Under the pieces are notes generated by a model. That model was not told the DNA's origin, searched no databases, and worked only from the letters and a program-made list of their open reading frames with translations. The translations under genes were made by a program, and so were the position numbers. A DNA stretch of 64,000 nucleotides from Bacteroidota bacterium (GTDB lineage Bacteria > Bacteroidota > Bacteroidia > JAHEXY01). The DNA lies in NCBI GenBank assembly GCA_023251875.1, contig JAHEXY010000001.1, forward strand, positions 558,001-622,000, written 5' to 3'. Positions 47,613 through 57,960 of this stretch are shown here, piece by piece (the first letter of the stretch is position 1; every line of letters begins with the position of its first letter).

Positions 47613-48422
47613 CTAATATGGTTTTTCGAGATATTTACTAAAAGCTTTAAATATTTTAGATGCGCCAACTCCATCTATTAAGCGATGATCCATGGTGGCG
47701 CATATAGGTAAAATTTCTCCTACTTCAATTTTCCCATTTTTAACAATTGGTTTTTGTTCAATTTTACCTACTGTAATAACAATTGGGCAACGTGAATAGG
47801 GTACTAATGGCGCAAAGCCTCTTTGTAAGCCCAGCATGCCCACAGAAGTTACCATGGCGCTGCCAAAACCATCGCGTGGACTACCCATGAGTGGTGACCA
47901 AAAATTTAAACCGTATTGAAGAAAACTAATAAATTTTAAAAATTTGCTCATCATCCAGCCCGGGACGAGATCCATTGTTTTTCTTACTTTTTCAAATTCT
48001 CTATCATCGCCCGCTTTAATACGGCCTGCTTTTTCTTTTATTTCATTATGAATTTCAAGTAATGATTTTTTATCACAATCGCGAATGGTAATTCCTGAGA
48101 GGTTTTCTCCGGTACCGTCTGGTGCAACTTGTAAAAAAATATCTACACTTTTGCGTTGGTAAATTCTACCCAAACGTACAACTCCATTAACCGGAAGGTA
48201 AGAGGCAATTGCCACCGCTACTGCTTTAGCCGTAATAGTTGTTGGAGATAATTTTATATTTTGATCTTGGTAATGCTTTAATGTTTCAATTACACCATCG
48301 GCATCAATATCAACCCATCCATAAATAGACGGATCACCTAAATAAGGCCAAGTGCCAATGGTAATTTTTCGCCAGGCATTGGTGCCTTTGTAGGGTTTGT
48401 AGTCAACGTTTTTGAATGCCAT
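47613..48422 (-). CDS. Stand-alone 2-oxoacid dehydrogenase acyltransferase (E2) catalytic domain protein
   Basis: The 269-residue protein is only the E2 catalytic domain: WRKITIGTWPYLGDPSIYGWVDID, SPTTITAKAVAVAIASYL, and the active site ATMDHRLIDGVGASKIF, which contains the HxxxDG acetyltransferase motif (His about 244). There is no lipoyl or E1/E3-binding domain and no neighbouring E1 or E3 gene. It thus is unlikely to act in a normal dehydrogenase complex. A CoA-dependent acyltransferase on another acceptor is possible. Upstream are word repeats; the promoter is not identified. Confidence 0.85.
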   Translation of the reverse strand: MAFKNVDYKPYKGTNAWRKITIGTWPYLGDPSIYGWVDIDADGVIETLKHYQDQNIKLSPTTITAKAVAVAIASYLPVNGVVRLGRIYQRKSVDIFLQVAPDGTGENLSGITIRDCDKKSLLEIHNEIKEKAGRIKAGDDREFEKVRKTMDLVPGWMMSKFLKFISFLQYGLNFWSPLMGSPRDGFGSAMVTSVGMLGLQRGFAPLVPYSRCPIVITVGKIEQKPIVKNGKIEVGEILPICATMDHRLIDGVGASKIFKAFSKYLEKPY

Positions 48423-48430
48423 TTTATTTA

Positions 48431-48542
48431 GTTATTGGTTGTTAGTTATTGGTTGTTAGTAAAAGGGGATTGCAATTTTATATTAAAAGATATAGATACC
48501 ATAGTGTTTTACACTAATAACTAACAACGAAAAACGAACAAC
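48431..48542. repeat. Inverted word repeats upstream of the E2-like gene
   Basis: GTTATTGGTTGTTAG repeated about twice (48431-48460) faces ACTAATAACTAACAACG (48511 on) in opposite sense. The second is also found at 62350-62382, before the TolC-like gene's stop. Confidence 0.5.
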
Positions 48543-49300
48543 TATTTCGTATAATATTTATCCGGTGCTTTTTTATTGATAGGAATAAACCATCCGAACT
48601 TTAATCCATATAATAAATCTAAACGATTGGCGGTATCATAGCTCATTGAATCATAGTTATATCCTCTGCGGTTTTTGGTAAATGCTTCGGTACATTCCAA
48701 GCCAACATAAAAATTAGCTCTTCCTTTATTTCCAAAATAATAATAGCCTATAAATTGAGATAGAGCTAAACCATTTGATAAACGATCATAACCTTTTAAA
48801 TAATCACCACTGAGTTGAGGCAAATAATCTCCTAAATTTTCAATTAGTATTTTATGTTGTAGAAATCCAATACCTCCTAATAATGTTAATCCTGAATTTT
48901 TGTTAGGTCCCCAAACAGGAAATAATTTCCCTCCCTTGCCCATAAATGAAAAGCCTCTTTCTAATAAGCGAACTTGGATAAGTTGTCCGTTAGAGCCAAT
49001 AATATTGCTATCGCTTGTACCAATACTCAATAGTATATTGTTTTCTTTTATTTGATTGCCAAACATAAAATTACCTTCAAAACTCCACATCCAGTTTTTA
49101 TTGGTTTTGTAAGTGAAAGTTCCTCCAACAGCCGCATTATAACCAAAACGATTGGTTAAATCACCACCCGGTAATTGCATTTGTAAATGTGCACTAAATA
49201 AAGGAATTGAAATGGTATCTGTTTCAACAGCTTTTTGAGCTTGTAAATTTTTGATAAACACAATTAAAAGCAAATAGCTTATAAACAATAGTTTCTTCAT
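48542..49300 (-). CDS. Putative outer-membrane beta-barrel protein
   Basis: About 252 residues from the ATG at 49300, which starts a clean signal peptide (MKKLLFISYLLLIVFIKNLQAQ). The frame is open 28 codons further upstream, but a promoter-like box (49306-49313) lies inside that extension. The mature part has barrel-like strands (TYKTNKNWMWSFEGNFMFG, NSGLTLLGGIGFLQHKI, RANFYVGLECTEAFTKNRRGYNYDS, LDLLYGLKFGWFIPI). It is common in form among Bacteroidota proteins, but I do not recognise a named family. It follows the DUF5686 gene on the same strand. Confidence 0.75.
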   Translation of the reverse strand: MKKLLFISYLLLIVFIKNLQAQKAVETDTISIPLFSAHLQMQLPGGDLTNRFGYNAAVGGTFTYKTNKNWMWSFEGNFMFGNQIKENNILLSIGTSDSNIIGSNGQLIQVRLLERGFSFMGKGGKLFPVWGPNKNSGLTLLGGIGFLQHKILIENLGDYLPQLSGDYLKGYDRLSNGLALSQFIGYYYFGNKGRANFYVGLECTEAFTKNRRGYNYDSMSYDTANRLDLLYGLKFGWFIPINKKAPDKYYTK

Positions 49301-49305
49301 GTTTA

Positions 49306-49313
49306 CAAAAGTA
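49306..49313 (-). promoter_or_regulatory. Candidate -7 box deciding the start of 48542-49300
   Basis: Minus-strand TACTTTTG ends 6 nt before the ATG at 49300. It fits TAnnTTTG, implies a near-leaderless mRNA, and argues against the longer reading frame. Confidence 0.4.
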
Positions 49314-49343
49314 CAGTTTTTTGAGAGAATGGCATATTGAATA

Positions 49344-51911
49344 TTAATACGTCCAAGAATTTCTAAACGAATCATAAAAATCAATGCCGAATTTAATTTG
49401 GCCGCTTAGGTTTGAATAATTGCTATCGGCAAGGGAATAGTAGCATCCAATTCTAAATAACTGACGTTTTATTTTAAATATTTTTTCTAAGCCTGTATAA
49501 GCTTCTGCATGCCTAAAATGATTGTCTTGAATAAACAATGCGCCTGCACCAACTACTTCTTGCAAACGCAATAATTTTACCAGAGGAATTTTATTTAATA
49601 AAACGCCATTAAAGCGATGTAGATAATGAGCTTGCAAATACGGATTAGATGTATGAATAGAAGGCCCCAGTAATTGAAATGAATTTAATGGATCGGAGAA
49701 AAAGTAATTATCAGAACCTCTGAAAAATTTATCTTCTGTAAATAGTACGCTTTTATTATTAAGAAATTCTCCCACATAAACATTGAATTTTGATTGCCCC
49801 CAAGTACCAATTTTAAAATTATCCCAAATATGCATTTCAAGAAAATCAAAGTCGGCAACACTGTTGAGAACCCCCTTTATCCCTTTTCGATAATTTATAG
49901 CAATGGTTGGAAATTTACTTCCTACAATAACTTTTTTATAAGGCTCGGTATAATATTTTTGACCAAAAGTATACTTGAACGTAATGTTCATTAATAATTG
50001 CTCGTAACCTTCAAAATCAATTGGGGTATTCGCTGATTTAAACAAGCCGTTCGACCAAAAGTTAAACCAAGAATCATATTTTATTCCTGAAATAGATTGT
50101 TTGTTCGCATAATCTCCTTCCACATCTAAAAACAATCCATTTGCTATTTCAATTTCATGTCCTAATGTATAGCCAATTACATTAATATAATTGCTCAAAC
50201 TGAAAGTGGTTGATAGGGCTTCATAAGAATTAACAAAATCATATTCGTTTCTGTACGATGCATGAAGTCTGGCAAAATGTTTTGGTAAATAAATAAACGA
50301 GACTCGTATATTTCCTTTTAAATCTTTATTTGCAAAACCATAATTTAATTTCCCTTCAGTTTCTAGTTTATAAGCTTTAGAAAATTCCTTTCTGTATTCC
50401 ATGTGAAAAGTTTGTCGGTAGCCACCAATTCCAAGTGGATTGGCAGAAAGCAAAAGTCCGGTAATACTGATGTATTGTTTTCTGAAACTGTTTTGAAAAT
50501 CGAGATTAAAAACATAATCCCAAAATTTATGATGGTTTACAATAGAGTCTTGTTCTTTTAAATATTTTGGACTTTTGTGATAGTTTTCAATACTATCTTC
50601 TTTGGTAACAAATTTTAATTCTTCTGTTTTTAAAGTGATGGGTCTAATTTGTTGCCAAAATAAAGTATCCTTTTCATAGGCATCATCAGTAATAGACGAA
50701 AGTTCATTATTAAAAAAGTTTTTTGAAATATCTGGATGCAAATTGTAATTAGAATAATTAATATAAGTATTGCCAAGAATGGTTTTACTGGTCTCCTTTG
50801 AATTATAAAAAAACTCTTCATGAGCTAAAGTCCATGTACTATCAATAATATTGCTGTATTCTTGTATCACTTTAAAGTGATTGAATAGTAATAATGAAGC
50901 AGGATCGATAGTAAGATCAATACTTTTAATACACCAGAGGCCATCAACAATATAAATATAGCCGCTAAATAAAGCGCCTCCGCTTCTTTTAGGTCTTACT
51001 AGTATTTTATTAATCATCAAATTTCCTTCTTTAAAATATTCTTCAAGGTGATAATTGTAGGATAAAAAAGCAAAGCTGCTTAAAGGTGATACAAATGGAT
51101 TGGATCCTAATACAGGAATATTAATATTGTTATCATAAAAATTAAAATCAGCATTTGAGATGTGCAGTTTAAATAAATTATTATTTACAAAATCTGTATG
51201 TCGGCTTCCATTATTTGATGAAACACTGATTTGAAAATTACTTTTAAATTTTTCCGAAAAATCTTTGTATGCCGTTTTTACTTCTTTTGTATAATAAGGT
51301 GGTTCATAATAAACCGTTGAATACGATTCAACAAAATTCATTTTTTCTTTTGTAAGAACAGTGTCAGCTTTAATACTATCATTCTTTGCATTTTTATTTT
51401 TTTCTTCTTTTTCAAGAGATGATTTTATGTAGGCATTACAACTATATATTTTTTCAGGATATTTGAATTTATTTCGGGCATCAATGGCATTTTTGATTAC
51501 TTCATAGGCAGGATCTTTTCTATCATCTGAGATGGCAATTTCTTGAAGTTCAGTAATGACATTGTTTAATTTTATATTTAATTCTTCATTTTTATTTTGA
51601 ATAGTAAATGGTATAATTTTTTTTTCAAATCCAATGCTATTGAATACAACCTCATATGTTCCGTTTTTTAATTCCAATGTATACTCCCCATTTAAATTGG
51701 ATGAAACGCCATATGTTGTTTGATTAACATAAACACTAGCATAGGGAATGGGATTATTGAATTCGTCTGTAATTACTCCCCTTAATTGATAGGCAAAGCA
51801 ATTAGCCGAAAATAATAAAAGGAAAAGTAAAACCCAATTCGATCTTTTACCTATGGCAGAAAGAATGAAATTCCATAGTGAATAAAAAGTTTTGAAAATT
51901 TCTTTTATCAA
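49344..51911 (-). CDS. DUF5686 outer-membrane protein with CarboxypepD_reg-like domain
   Basis: The 855-residue protein has a signal segment (WVLLFLLLFSANCFAYQ, about 26-42) and then a carboxypeptidase-regulatory-like Ig domain (LRGVITDEFNNPIPYASVYV ... GEYTLELKNGTYEVVF, about 42-120). DUF5686 starts at AYEVIKNAIDARNKFKYPEKIYSCNAYIK and continues with a beta-barrel C-terminal half. No in-frame ATG precedes the signal segment. After an in-frame TAG, TTG at 51911 is the most likely start. It lies 17 bp after the glycosidase gene on the same strand. The family is widespread in Bacteroidota with unknown function; the shape resembles TonB-dependent receptors lacking a plug. Confidence 0.88.
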   Translation of the reverse strand: MIKEIFKTFYSLWNFILSAIGKRSNWVLLFLLLFSANCFAYQLRGVITDEFNNPIPYASVYVNQTTYGVSSNLNGEYTLELKNGTYEVVFNSIGFEKKIIPFTIQNKNEELNIKLNNVITELQEIAISDDRKDPAYEVIKNAIDARNKFKYPEKIYSCNAYIKSSLEKEEKNKNAKNDSIKADTVLTKEKMNFVESYSTVYYEPPYYTKEVKTAYKDFSEKFKSNFQISVSSNNGSRHTDFVNNNLFKLHISNADFNFYDNNINIPVLGSNPFVSPLSSFAFLSYNYHLEEYFKEGNLMINKILVRPKRSGGALFSGYIYIVDGLWCIKSIDLTIDPASLLLFNHFKVIQEYSNIIDSTWTLAHEEFFYNSKETSKTILGNTYINYSNYNLHPDISKNFFNNELSSITDDAYEKDTLFWQQIRPITLKTEELKFVTKEDSIENYHKSPKYLKEQDSIVNHHKFWDYVFNLDFQNSFRKQYISITGLLLSANPLGIGGYRQTFHMEYRKEFSKAYKLETEGKLNYGFANKDLKGNIRVSFIYLPKHFARLHASYRNEYDFVNSYEALSTTFSLSNYINVIGYTLGHEIEIANGLFLDVEGDYANKQSISGIKYDSWFNFWSNGLFKSANTPIDFEGYEQLLMNITFKYTFGQKYYTEPYKKVIVGSKFPTIAINYRKGIKGVLNSVADFDFLEMHIWDNFKIGTWGQSKFNVYVGEFLNNKSVLFTEDKFFRGSDNYFFSDPLNSFQLLGPSIHTSNPYLQAHYLHRFNGVLLNKIPLVKLLRLQEVVGAGALFIQDNHFRHAEAYTGLEKIFKIKRQLFRIGCYYSLADSNYSNLSGQIKFGIDFYDSFRNSWTY

Positions 51912-51928
51912 GATAGAACCCTATTAAT

Positions 51929-53716
51929 TTAATCAACACTTATTTTACCACTTGCTATAATAGCATCATTATTCTTTATTTGATAAATATACATTCCGTT
52001 TTGTAAATTTTCTCTATTAATGAGTGTTTCCTGTTTTTCTAATTTTCTTTTCAACACTTCCTTTCCTAACAAATCATATAACACAAATTCTTGTTCTTCG
52101 TTATTATTAAAATTATTTTGATCAATTTTTAAAGTAGCCGACAAATGCATTGGATTAGGACAAAGAGAAACGTGAATTTTATTTGCATTATTTTCGGTAA
52201 TACTACTTTCTTCTTTGTCTTCTATAATTATTGGATTTGAACTAAGAGGTAAAGTTAGTGTAGATACATCTACCGTATCTGCGTTTCCATAGATGTCGGT
52301 TACAACTTTTACGCCACTAATATCTGAAGGTAAATTACTTACTCCCCAAATAACATAATATGTAGCAGTTTTTTTGTAGATTTTAATTCCTCCAGAATTA
52401 AAACTATTGGTATCAAATAAAAATATAAGCGCAGAATCGGCATCTCTAAATTTAGATTCATATAATTTTTGCGTATAAAAAAACAATCTGGCTTTAACCG
52501 AATCTGATCCCGAAATATTTTCTAATAATGCTGAAGATCCAATACCATTATCTGAAGTGCCTTGTAAATCGTAAAAATAATTTGTTAAATGATTCGCTAT
52601 CGACCAACAATATAATTTTGTATAGATAGAGGCTTGCTCTTCTTCTGAGATATAAGGCTGGTTGTTTTGAGAGCCGGAATATATACCCCACTCAGTAACC
52701 CAAGTATCTGTTTTTTCTCCAACAGAGGTCAATGCATTTTGAAAACGATCCACATTTTCTTTAAAGGTTGTATAGGGGAAAGGGTAAGTAAATTTGCCAA
52801 TATTAAAATGAATATTTCCAAAATCTATATTTTGGTGACCATCGGTAATTACTTTTTGCCAAAAAGCAGTATCTGTTACCATATCAGAAATTTCAAGCGC
52901 ACCTCCATTGGTAAGTTGGCAATTGCTACAAGCTTCATTTATTGCCCTACGTGTAATATCTAAATCACGTAAATAGTTATCCGGATCATAATTTCCACAA
53001 AATGATTCAACTTCATTACCAAACTCCCAAACCAATACCGGAAGAGTAAGTCCGGGCATATCATCAATACCATCTCCATCATATCGCTCAACAATTTTTT
53101 CTACAAAATTATAATAGGCTGTAGTATCTGAATCACACATGGGGCCAGATCTACCTTCATTTAAAAAGAAGAAATCTCCGCCACCGGTAAAAATAGAACA
53201 GCCTGTATCAACTGGAGTACAAGTCATACTCCAATCGGCATAAGGAATTATAGTTCCCAAAACATTTATGCCACATAAGCCTGCAATTTTTACTGTGGTA
53301 TCAATATATTCAAAATGGTAATCGCCTTCGCTAGGTTCTAAAGCTCCCCAAGCCATAGTTGCAGAACCACGAACAAAATTTACACCTCCTCGTCTTGCAT
53401 TTAAAAAACATTTGCGGAGATTCATTCCTGCCATTTTTAAATCTTTGGTTATCATAGAAGTGTTGCTGTAATAGGCCGACACTCCAAATGAGTCAATATA
53501 TTCGCGAACATTCATTTGCATCAGTTGAATTCCTAATCCACTTAAAATAGAAATATGGCCGCTACCTGGAGTAAGTTTTAATTGTTTAAGCCATGTGCTC
53601 ACTTTTGCTGAGGTAGTAGTTTCGTATAAATTAGTATCTAATTGCATCATTTGTCCATGGGCACTAGTACTTAATATCAATAATAAAATGAGGACGTAAT
53701 TTTTTTTGATTTTCAT
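51929..53716 (-). CDS. Secreted clan GH-A-like glycoside hydrolase with T9SS type A sorting domain
   Basis: 595 residues from the ATG at 53716, which opens the signal peptide MKIKKNYVLILLLILSTSAHGQ; a GTG seven codons upstream is less likely. A TIM-barrel-like region (about 60-400) has NFVRGSATMAWGALEPSEGDY, the acid/base-like VWEFGNEVESFCG (Asn-Glu pair) and a nucleophile-like TWVTEWGIYSG, the layout of clan GH-A (GH39/GH5-type) enzymes. The last about 80 residues (VSLCPNPMHLSATLKI ... NLQNGMYIYQIKN) are a Por-type sorting domain. The exact GH family and substrate cannot be assigned from motifs alone. Confidence 0.75.
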   Translation of the reverse strand: MKIKKNYVLILLLILSTSAHGQMMQLDTNLYETTTSAKVSTWLKQLKLTPGSGHISILSGLGIQLMQMNVREYIDSFGVSAYYSNTSMITKDLKMAGMNLRKCFLNARRGGVNFVRGSATMAWGALEPSEGDYHFEYIDTTVKIAGLCGINVLGTIIPYADWSMTCTPVDTGCSIFTGGGDFFFLNEGRSGPMCDSDTTAYYNFVEKIVERYDGDGIDDMPGLTLPVLVWEFGNEVESFCGNYDPDNYLRDLDITRRAINEACSNCQLTNGGALEISDMVTDTAFWQKVITDGHQNIDFGNIHFNIGKFTYPFPYTTFKENVDRFQNALTSVGEKTDTWVTEWGIYSGSQNNQPYISEEEQASIYTKLYCWSIANHLTNYFYDLQGTSDNGIGSSALLENISGSDSVKARLFFYTQKLYESKFRDADSALIFLFDTNSFNSGGIKIYKKTATYYVIWGVSNLPSDISGVKVVTDIYGNADTVDVSTLTLPLSSNPIIIEDKEESSITENNANKIHVSLCPNPMHLSATLKIDQNNFNNNEEQEFVLYDLLGKEVLKRKLEKQETLINRENLQNGMYIYQIKNNDAIIASGKISVD

Positions 53717-53748
53717 AATTAAGGGGGATGGAAACACTTTGAGTTTAT

Positions 53749-54888
53749 TTATTGTTTTTTTAGAATTTCGTCAACAATTATTTCAGAATCTTTTTTAATA
53801 CTCCAAAGTACTCCATTTACTCTGGGATCAAAACCAAGAAAATACAAACCTTTATGTTTATTGCTACTGCATATTTCCTTTGGGTTTCCATCAGCATCAA
53901 TTATTGATTCTGCGTCTTCAATAAAATCTGTAATATTTGATTTATAACCCGTACAAACAAGAACTGCATCTAATTTTATTTCTTCGTTATTAAAAAATAA
54001 AATACTGTCTTGAGAAAATTTCTTTATTCCGGGCAGTACTTTTACTTGCCCCTTTTTAATTAAATCAACTGTGCCAATATCAATAACGGGCACTTTTCCT
54101 TCTTCACGTACTTGTGCCAGCGGAGCTTTTTGTCTAAGTTTTAAACCGTATGGAGATAAATCTCCAAAAGAGATATTTCGAACCCTTAATCCAATAAAAT
54201 CTCCCATCCAATTAGGAAATTTGGATAACATAAAAGCCGAAGTTTGGCAAGGCAATCCAATAAAATCTCTAGGAATAAGATTCACATTTTCTCTCACTGA
54301 AATAAATGGAATAGCTCCATGTTCATACAAATCAATAGCAAGTTCTGCTCCTGTATTTCCCATGCCAATTACTAAAACCTTTTTTCCTTTATAATCTTTT
54401 CCGTTTTTGTAATATTTGCTATGTACAATTTTGCCTTTAAAATTTTCTATTCCTTCCCAAGAAGGGAAGAATGGTTTTCTGTTAATACCTGTAGCTACAA
54501 CAACATTGTAAGAAGAAAATATTTCCCCAGTTTGAGTTTTTGTAATCCATTTACCATTCTCCTTTTTTACAGAAATAACCTCTTGATTAAATTTTGCTTG
54601 AATATTGAATTGTTTAGCGTAATTCTCCATGTACTCAACAAGTTTTTGTCGAGGCACATAAAATGGATAATCTTTTGGGAAATCTACAAAAGGTAGTGTT
54701 GAATATTTTTGTACAGTATGTAAATGCAACCTATCATAATGATTATGCCAACTATTGCCCACATTATTGCTTTGCTCAAGCATAATAAATGTAATATTGG
54801 CTTTTTTTAATCTTGCTGCAACCGCTAAACCGGCAGGACCTGCACCAATTATTATGGTATTATTAGAATTATTTTCGTTTACTAACAT
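53749..54888 (-). CDS. Flavin-dependent monooxygenase (YUCCA/FMO-like)
   Basis: The 379-residue protein has an N-terminal FAD site IIIGAGPAGLAVAARLK, then the region WHNHYDRLHLHTVQKYSTLPF, the FMO-type motif FKGKIVHSKYYKNG, and a second, NADPH site KVLVIGMGNTGAELAIDL. The motifs follow plant YUCCA and bacterial FMO enzymes, which use NADPH and O2 to oxidise N-, S- or alpha-keto substrates. The substrate here is unknown. The start (ATG 54888) overlaps the thioesterase gene by 20 bp, so the two are co-translated. Confidence 0.88.
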   Translation of the reverse strand: MLVNENNSNNTIIIGAGPAGLAVAARLKKANITFIMLEQSNNVGNSWHNHYDRLHLHTVQKYSTLPFVDFPKDYPFYVPRQKLVEYMENYAKQFNIQAKFNQEVISVKKENGKWITKTQTGEIFSSYNVVVATGINRKPFFPSWEGIENFKGKIVHSKYYKNGKDYKGKKVLVIGMGNTGAELAIDLYEHGAIPFISVRENVNLIPRDFIGLPCQTSAFMLSKFPNWMGDFIGLRVRNISFGDLSPYGLKLRQKAPLAQVREEGKVPVIDIGTVDLIKKGQVKVLPGIKKFSQDSILFFNNEEIKLDAVLVCTGYKSNITDFIEDAESIIDADGNPKEICSSNKHKGLYFLGFDPRVNGVLWSIKKDSEIIVDEILKKQ

Positions 54889-55369
54889 CCTTTAATGATA
54901 AGGTAAGAACAAAAGTAGCGTATGCTTCGGCATTAGGTTCAGGAGAAATGCTGGCCTTAATAAATACCGGTTCATTAATTCTCTCGCCTGTTTCTATTGA
55001 TTTACGGATCATCTCACTTATTTTATCCCCATCCTCGCAAGTAAAATACACGTCTGTTTCAGGTCGTTTAAGAAATTCTACTTTTAAATCTTTAAATGCC
55101 AATGAAAGTTTTAGTTTTTTCTTATTCATGATGTACATGGCAATCATACCGCCTGCAATATCAGAACCTACACATAAAGCGCCAAAATACATGCTGTTTA
55201 AATGATTCTTGGTTCTTCGGCCATAAGGAATTTTAATTACCGCTCTTTTTTCATTGAGTTCAAGAACCCTTGGCCTGCAATAAAAAATCATGGGTACTTT
55301 GGTAAACCCAAATACTTGTAAAAATAAATTTGCTTGCGTAAGGGGACTTAGTTTGCTAATTAAGCTCAT
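54869..55369 (-). CDS. DUF4442 / PaaI-like hotdog-fold thioesterase
   Basis: A 166-residue protein with the DUF4442 hotdog pattern: KRAVIKIPYGRRTKNHLNSMYFGALCVGSDIAGGMIAMY, then LAFKDLKVEFLKRPETDVYFTCEDG. In the family the NHLNSMYFGAL helix forms the active-site region and the substrates are acyl-CoA thioesters. It overlaps the monooxygenase gene by 20 bp. It is divergent from hisS with a 130-bp gap holding word repeats. Confidence 0.85.
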   Translation of the reverse strand: MSLISKLSPLTQANLFLQVFGFTKVPMIFYCRPRVLELNEKRAVIKIPYGRRTKNHLNSMYFGALCVGSDIAGGMIAMYIMNKKKLKLSLAFKDLKVEFLKRPETDVYFTCEDGDKISEMIRKSIETGERINEPVFIKASISPEPNAEAYATFVLTLSLKDVSKRK

Positions 55370-55446
55370 GGTATCTTGGGTTTATATTTAATAAACTCTA
55401 AATTATTAAATTTCTGCCAAAAAACATGATTAAATTGAAGGTATAC

Positions 55447-55490
55447 TTAACTTTGAACTTTAAAACTTTGAACATTAAACTTTATAGCCT
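55447..55490. repeat. Word repeats in the hisS leader
   Basis: AACTTTGAACTTTAAAACTT and GAACATTAAACTTT lie just before the hisS ATG and share words with 18010-18132 and 19510-19536. Confidence 0.45.
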
Positions 55491-55499
55491 CGAACTAAA

Positions 55500-56849
55500 A
55501 TGAAACCAAACATATCAATACCCAAAGGTACTCGCGATTTTTCACCGGAGATAATGAACAAACGCAATTATATTTTCAATACTATTAAAGTAGTTTTTGA
55601 GAAATATGGCTTTCTTCCAATAGAGACGCCTACAATGGAAAACTTTGATACCCTAATGGGTAAATATGGAGAAGAAGGGGATAGGCTTATTTTTAAAATT
55701 TTAGATAGTGGTGATATCTTACCTAAAACGAAAAATGAAAATTTTAAAATTTCTGATATAACTGAAAAGGCATTACGTTATGATTTAACTGTTCCTTTTG
55801 CGCGTTATGTAGTGATGCATAAAAATGAAATTCATTTTCCTTTTAAGAGATACCAGATACAACCGGTGTGGAGAGCAGACAGGCCGCAAAAAGGCCGTTT
55901 CAGAGAATTTTACCAATGTGATGTTGATGTAATTGGAAGTACTTCATTAATGAATGAGAGCGATTTGATTCATATTTTTGATGAAGTGCTAACTGAATTT
56001 AAATTGAGTGACTTTACCATTAAATTAAACAATAGAAAAATATTAAGTGGCATTGCAGAAATAATTGGGGAGCCTGATAAAATTATTGATATCACTGTAG
56101 CTATTGATAAGCTTGATAAAATTGGTGTAGATAAAGTAAAAGAAGAATTGGTTACAAAAGGATTATCTCAACAAGCAATAGATAAATTGCAACCATTAAT
56201 AAATATTAGTGGAACAAATGAAGAAAAACTAAATGTACTCGATCAATTATTTTCTCAATCTGAAATTGGGAAAAAAGGTATTGAAGAAATCAGAAAAATA
56301 GTTGAATATGTTAACATAAATGGCCTGCAAACGGCTAAGCTAGAGCTTGACATTACATTGGCGCGTGGATTAAATTATTATACAGGAGCTATTTTTGAAG
56401 TAAAAGTAAATAATGCTCAGATGGGCAGTATTTGTGGTGGTGGCCGTTATGATGATTTAACGGGAATATTTGGCCTGCCCAATTTATCCGGTGTCGGAAT
56501 TTCATTTGGGGCTGATCGTATTTATGAGGTTTTAGAAGAATTAAAATTATTTCCGAATACAGCACAACAATCAACAAAAGTAATGTTGGTAAACTTTGGA
56601 GAAGCGGAAGCTAAATATTGTCTTTCTGTTCTTCATCAAATTCGCAAGGCAGGCATAAAAGCCGAATTATATCCTGATGCAGCTAAAATGAAAAAACAGC
56701 TAGATTATGCCAATGCCAAACAAATTCCTTATGTATTATTAATTGGGTCAGAAGAAATGCAATCTGGCAAATTTACTTTGAAAAATATGTTAAGTGGTGA
56801 GCAGAGTAAAGTTGGGTTAGAGGAGATAATTGAAACAGCTCTTAAGTAG
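55500..56849 (+). CDS. hisS: Histidyl-tRNA synthetase
   Basis: HisS charges tRNA-His in the cytosol. The 449-residue class II synthetase has motif 1 in [10 protein letters not shown]...[13 protein letters not shown], motif 2 in [29 protein letters not shown], the histidine-A region [14 protein letters not shown], motif 3 in [10 protein letters not shown]...[13 protein letters not shown], and a C-terminal anticodon-binding domain ([16 protein letters not shown] on). Its end overlaps the convergent ABC permease gene by 8 bp. Confidence 0.96.
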   Translation: MKPNISIPKGTRDFSPEIMNKRNYIFNTIKVVFEKYGFLPIETPTMENFDTLMGKYGEEGDRLIFKILDSGDILPKTKNENFKISDITEKALRYDLTVPFARYVVMHKNEIHFPFKRYQIQPVWRADRPQKGRFREFYQCDVDVIGSTSLMNESDLIHIFDEVLTEFKLSDFTIKLNNRKILSGIAEIIGEPDKIIDITVAIDKLDKIGVDKVKEELVTKGLSQQAIDKLQPLINISGTNEEKLNVLDQLFSQSEIGKKGIEEIRKIVEYVNINGLQTAKLELDITLARGLNYYTGAIFEVKVNNAQMGSICGGGRYDDLTGIFGLPNLSGVGISFGADRIYEVLEELKLFPNTAQQSTKVMLVNFGEAEAKYCLSVLHQIRKAGIKAELYPDAAKMKKQLDYANAKQIPYVLLIGSEEMQSGKFTLKNMLSGEQSKVGLEEIIETALK

Positions 56850-57960
56850 TTTTCCTATAATTCAATACTGCCCATGTATTAAAAATTAGTCCAATAATAA
56901 ACATGGCAGCTAGGTGATAGGTAATATCACCAAAGCCACTTCCCTTAAGTACAACCATTCTCATAATAATTATAAAATGGGTAGAAGGAAATGTTTGAAT
57001 AACCGTGTGTGCCCAAGCCGGCATACTATCAACTGATGTAAATAAACCACTCATCATGTTAAATACGTTGATGAAAAAGAAAGAGAGCGACATGGCTTGT
57101 TGTTGTGTTTCTGAATAGGTGGAGATAAGCAAACCTAAACCTAGCATGGCAAATAAATAAATGATTAATGATCCGTAGAGTACTACAAAGCTTCCAACAG
57201 GAATAATGCCATAAAAGACTCGCGCCACTAATAAACCAATCGTAAATATTACCGTGCTTAGCACTAAAAACGGAATTAGTTTTCCTAAAATAAAAATGTG
57301 CTTTTTAATGGGAGTAACATTTATCTGCTCTATGGTTCCTCTTTCTTTTTCTTGAACAATATTAAATGCAGCTTGCATAGAGCCCATTGCAGTAAGCAAG
57401 GTCACCAATATGCCCGGTACAATAAAAAGATGAAAATCTAAAAATATATTGTACCAATTTGTGGCAGTAATGCCAATGGTTGGGCTAGGGGAGATGTGAT
57501 CTGGTTGTATCCATTTTAATCTGATATCGGCATTGAAACTATTAATAATGCTAGCCAAATAGCCTCCTCCTAAACTTGCTTTTGTTCCTTCAATTGCATT
57601 TATGGCAACATATACTTTTTGATAATTTTCTCTTACTAAATTTCTTTCAAAATGTTCAGGAATTTCAAGTGCCAAATCTGCTTTGTCTTGTTCTATTGTA
57701 GTAAGAGCTTCTTTATAAGAAGCATTGTAAGCAGCAATTTTAAAATGACCAGAAGCGGTAATTTTATTAATTAATATTTGAGAATAAGTTGAATGATCAT
57801 GATCTACTACAGCTAAATTGATATTTTTAACGGAAAAATCTGCTGCCAATGGCATTAAAATAAGTTGAATTACCGGTGCTATAAAAATAGTACGGATAAT
57901 TCCCTTGTTCCGAAATATCTGTTTAAATTCTTTTTCTAATAAAAATAATAATGTCCTCAT
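56842..57960 (-). CDS. ABC-2 type multidrug exporter permease (YbhR/YbhS-like)
   Basis: The 372-residue membrane protein has one N-terminal helix (about 20-42), a large extracytoplasmic domain (about 45-175) and five C-terminal helices (about 180-370), the ABC2_membrane_3 layout. The motif [28 protein letters not shown] is the cytoplasmic coupling helix typical of YbhS/YbhR/YhhJ proteins. It is the last gene of the efflux operon and overlaps the previous permease by 4 bp (ATGA). The two permeases probably form the heterodimeric channel for two ATPases. Confidence 0.9.
   Translation of the reverse strand: MRTLLFLLEKEFKQIFRNKGIIRTIFIAPVIQLILMPLAADFSVKNINLAVVDHDHSTYSQILINKITASGHFKIAAYNASYKEALTTIEQDKADLALEIPEHFERNLVRENYQKVYVAINAIEGTKASLGGGYLASIINSFNADIRLKWIQPDHISPSPTIGITATNWYNIFLDFHLFIVPGILVTLLTAMGSMQAAFNIVQEKERGTIEQINVTPIKKHIFILGKLIPFLVLSTVIFTIGLLVARVFYGIIPVGSFVVLYGSLIIYLFAMLGLGLLISTYSETQQQAMSLSFFFINVFNMMSGLFTSVDSMPAWAHTVIQTFPSTHFIIIMRMVVLKGSGFGDITYHLAAMFIIGLIFNTWAVLNYRKTT

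Noticed and set aside
49301-49384. 28-codon N-terminal extension of the barrel protein at 48542
   Set aside because: It contains the promoter-like box, lacks signal-peptide features and overlaps the end of the DUF5686 gene.
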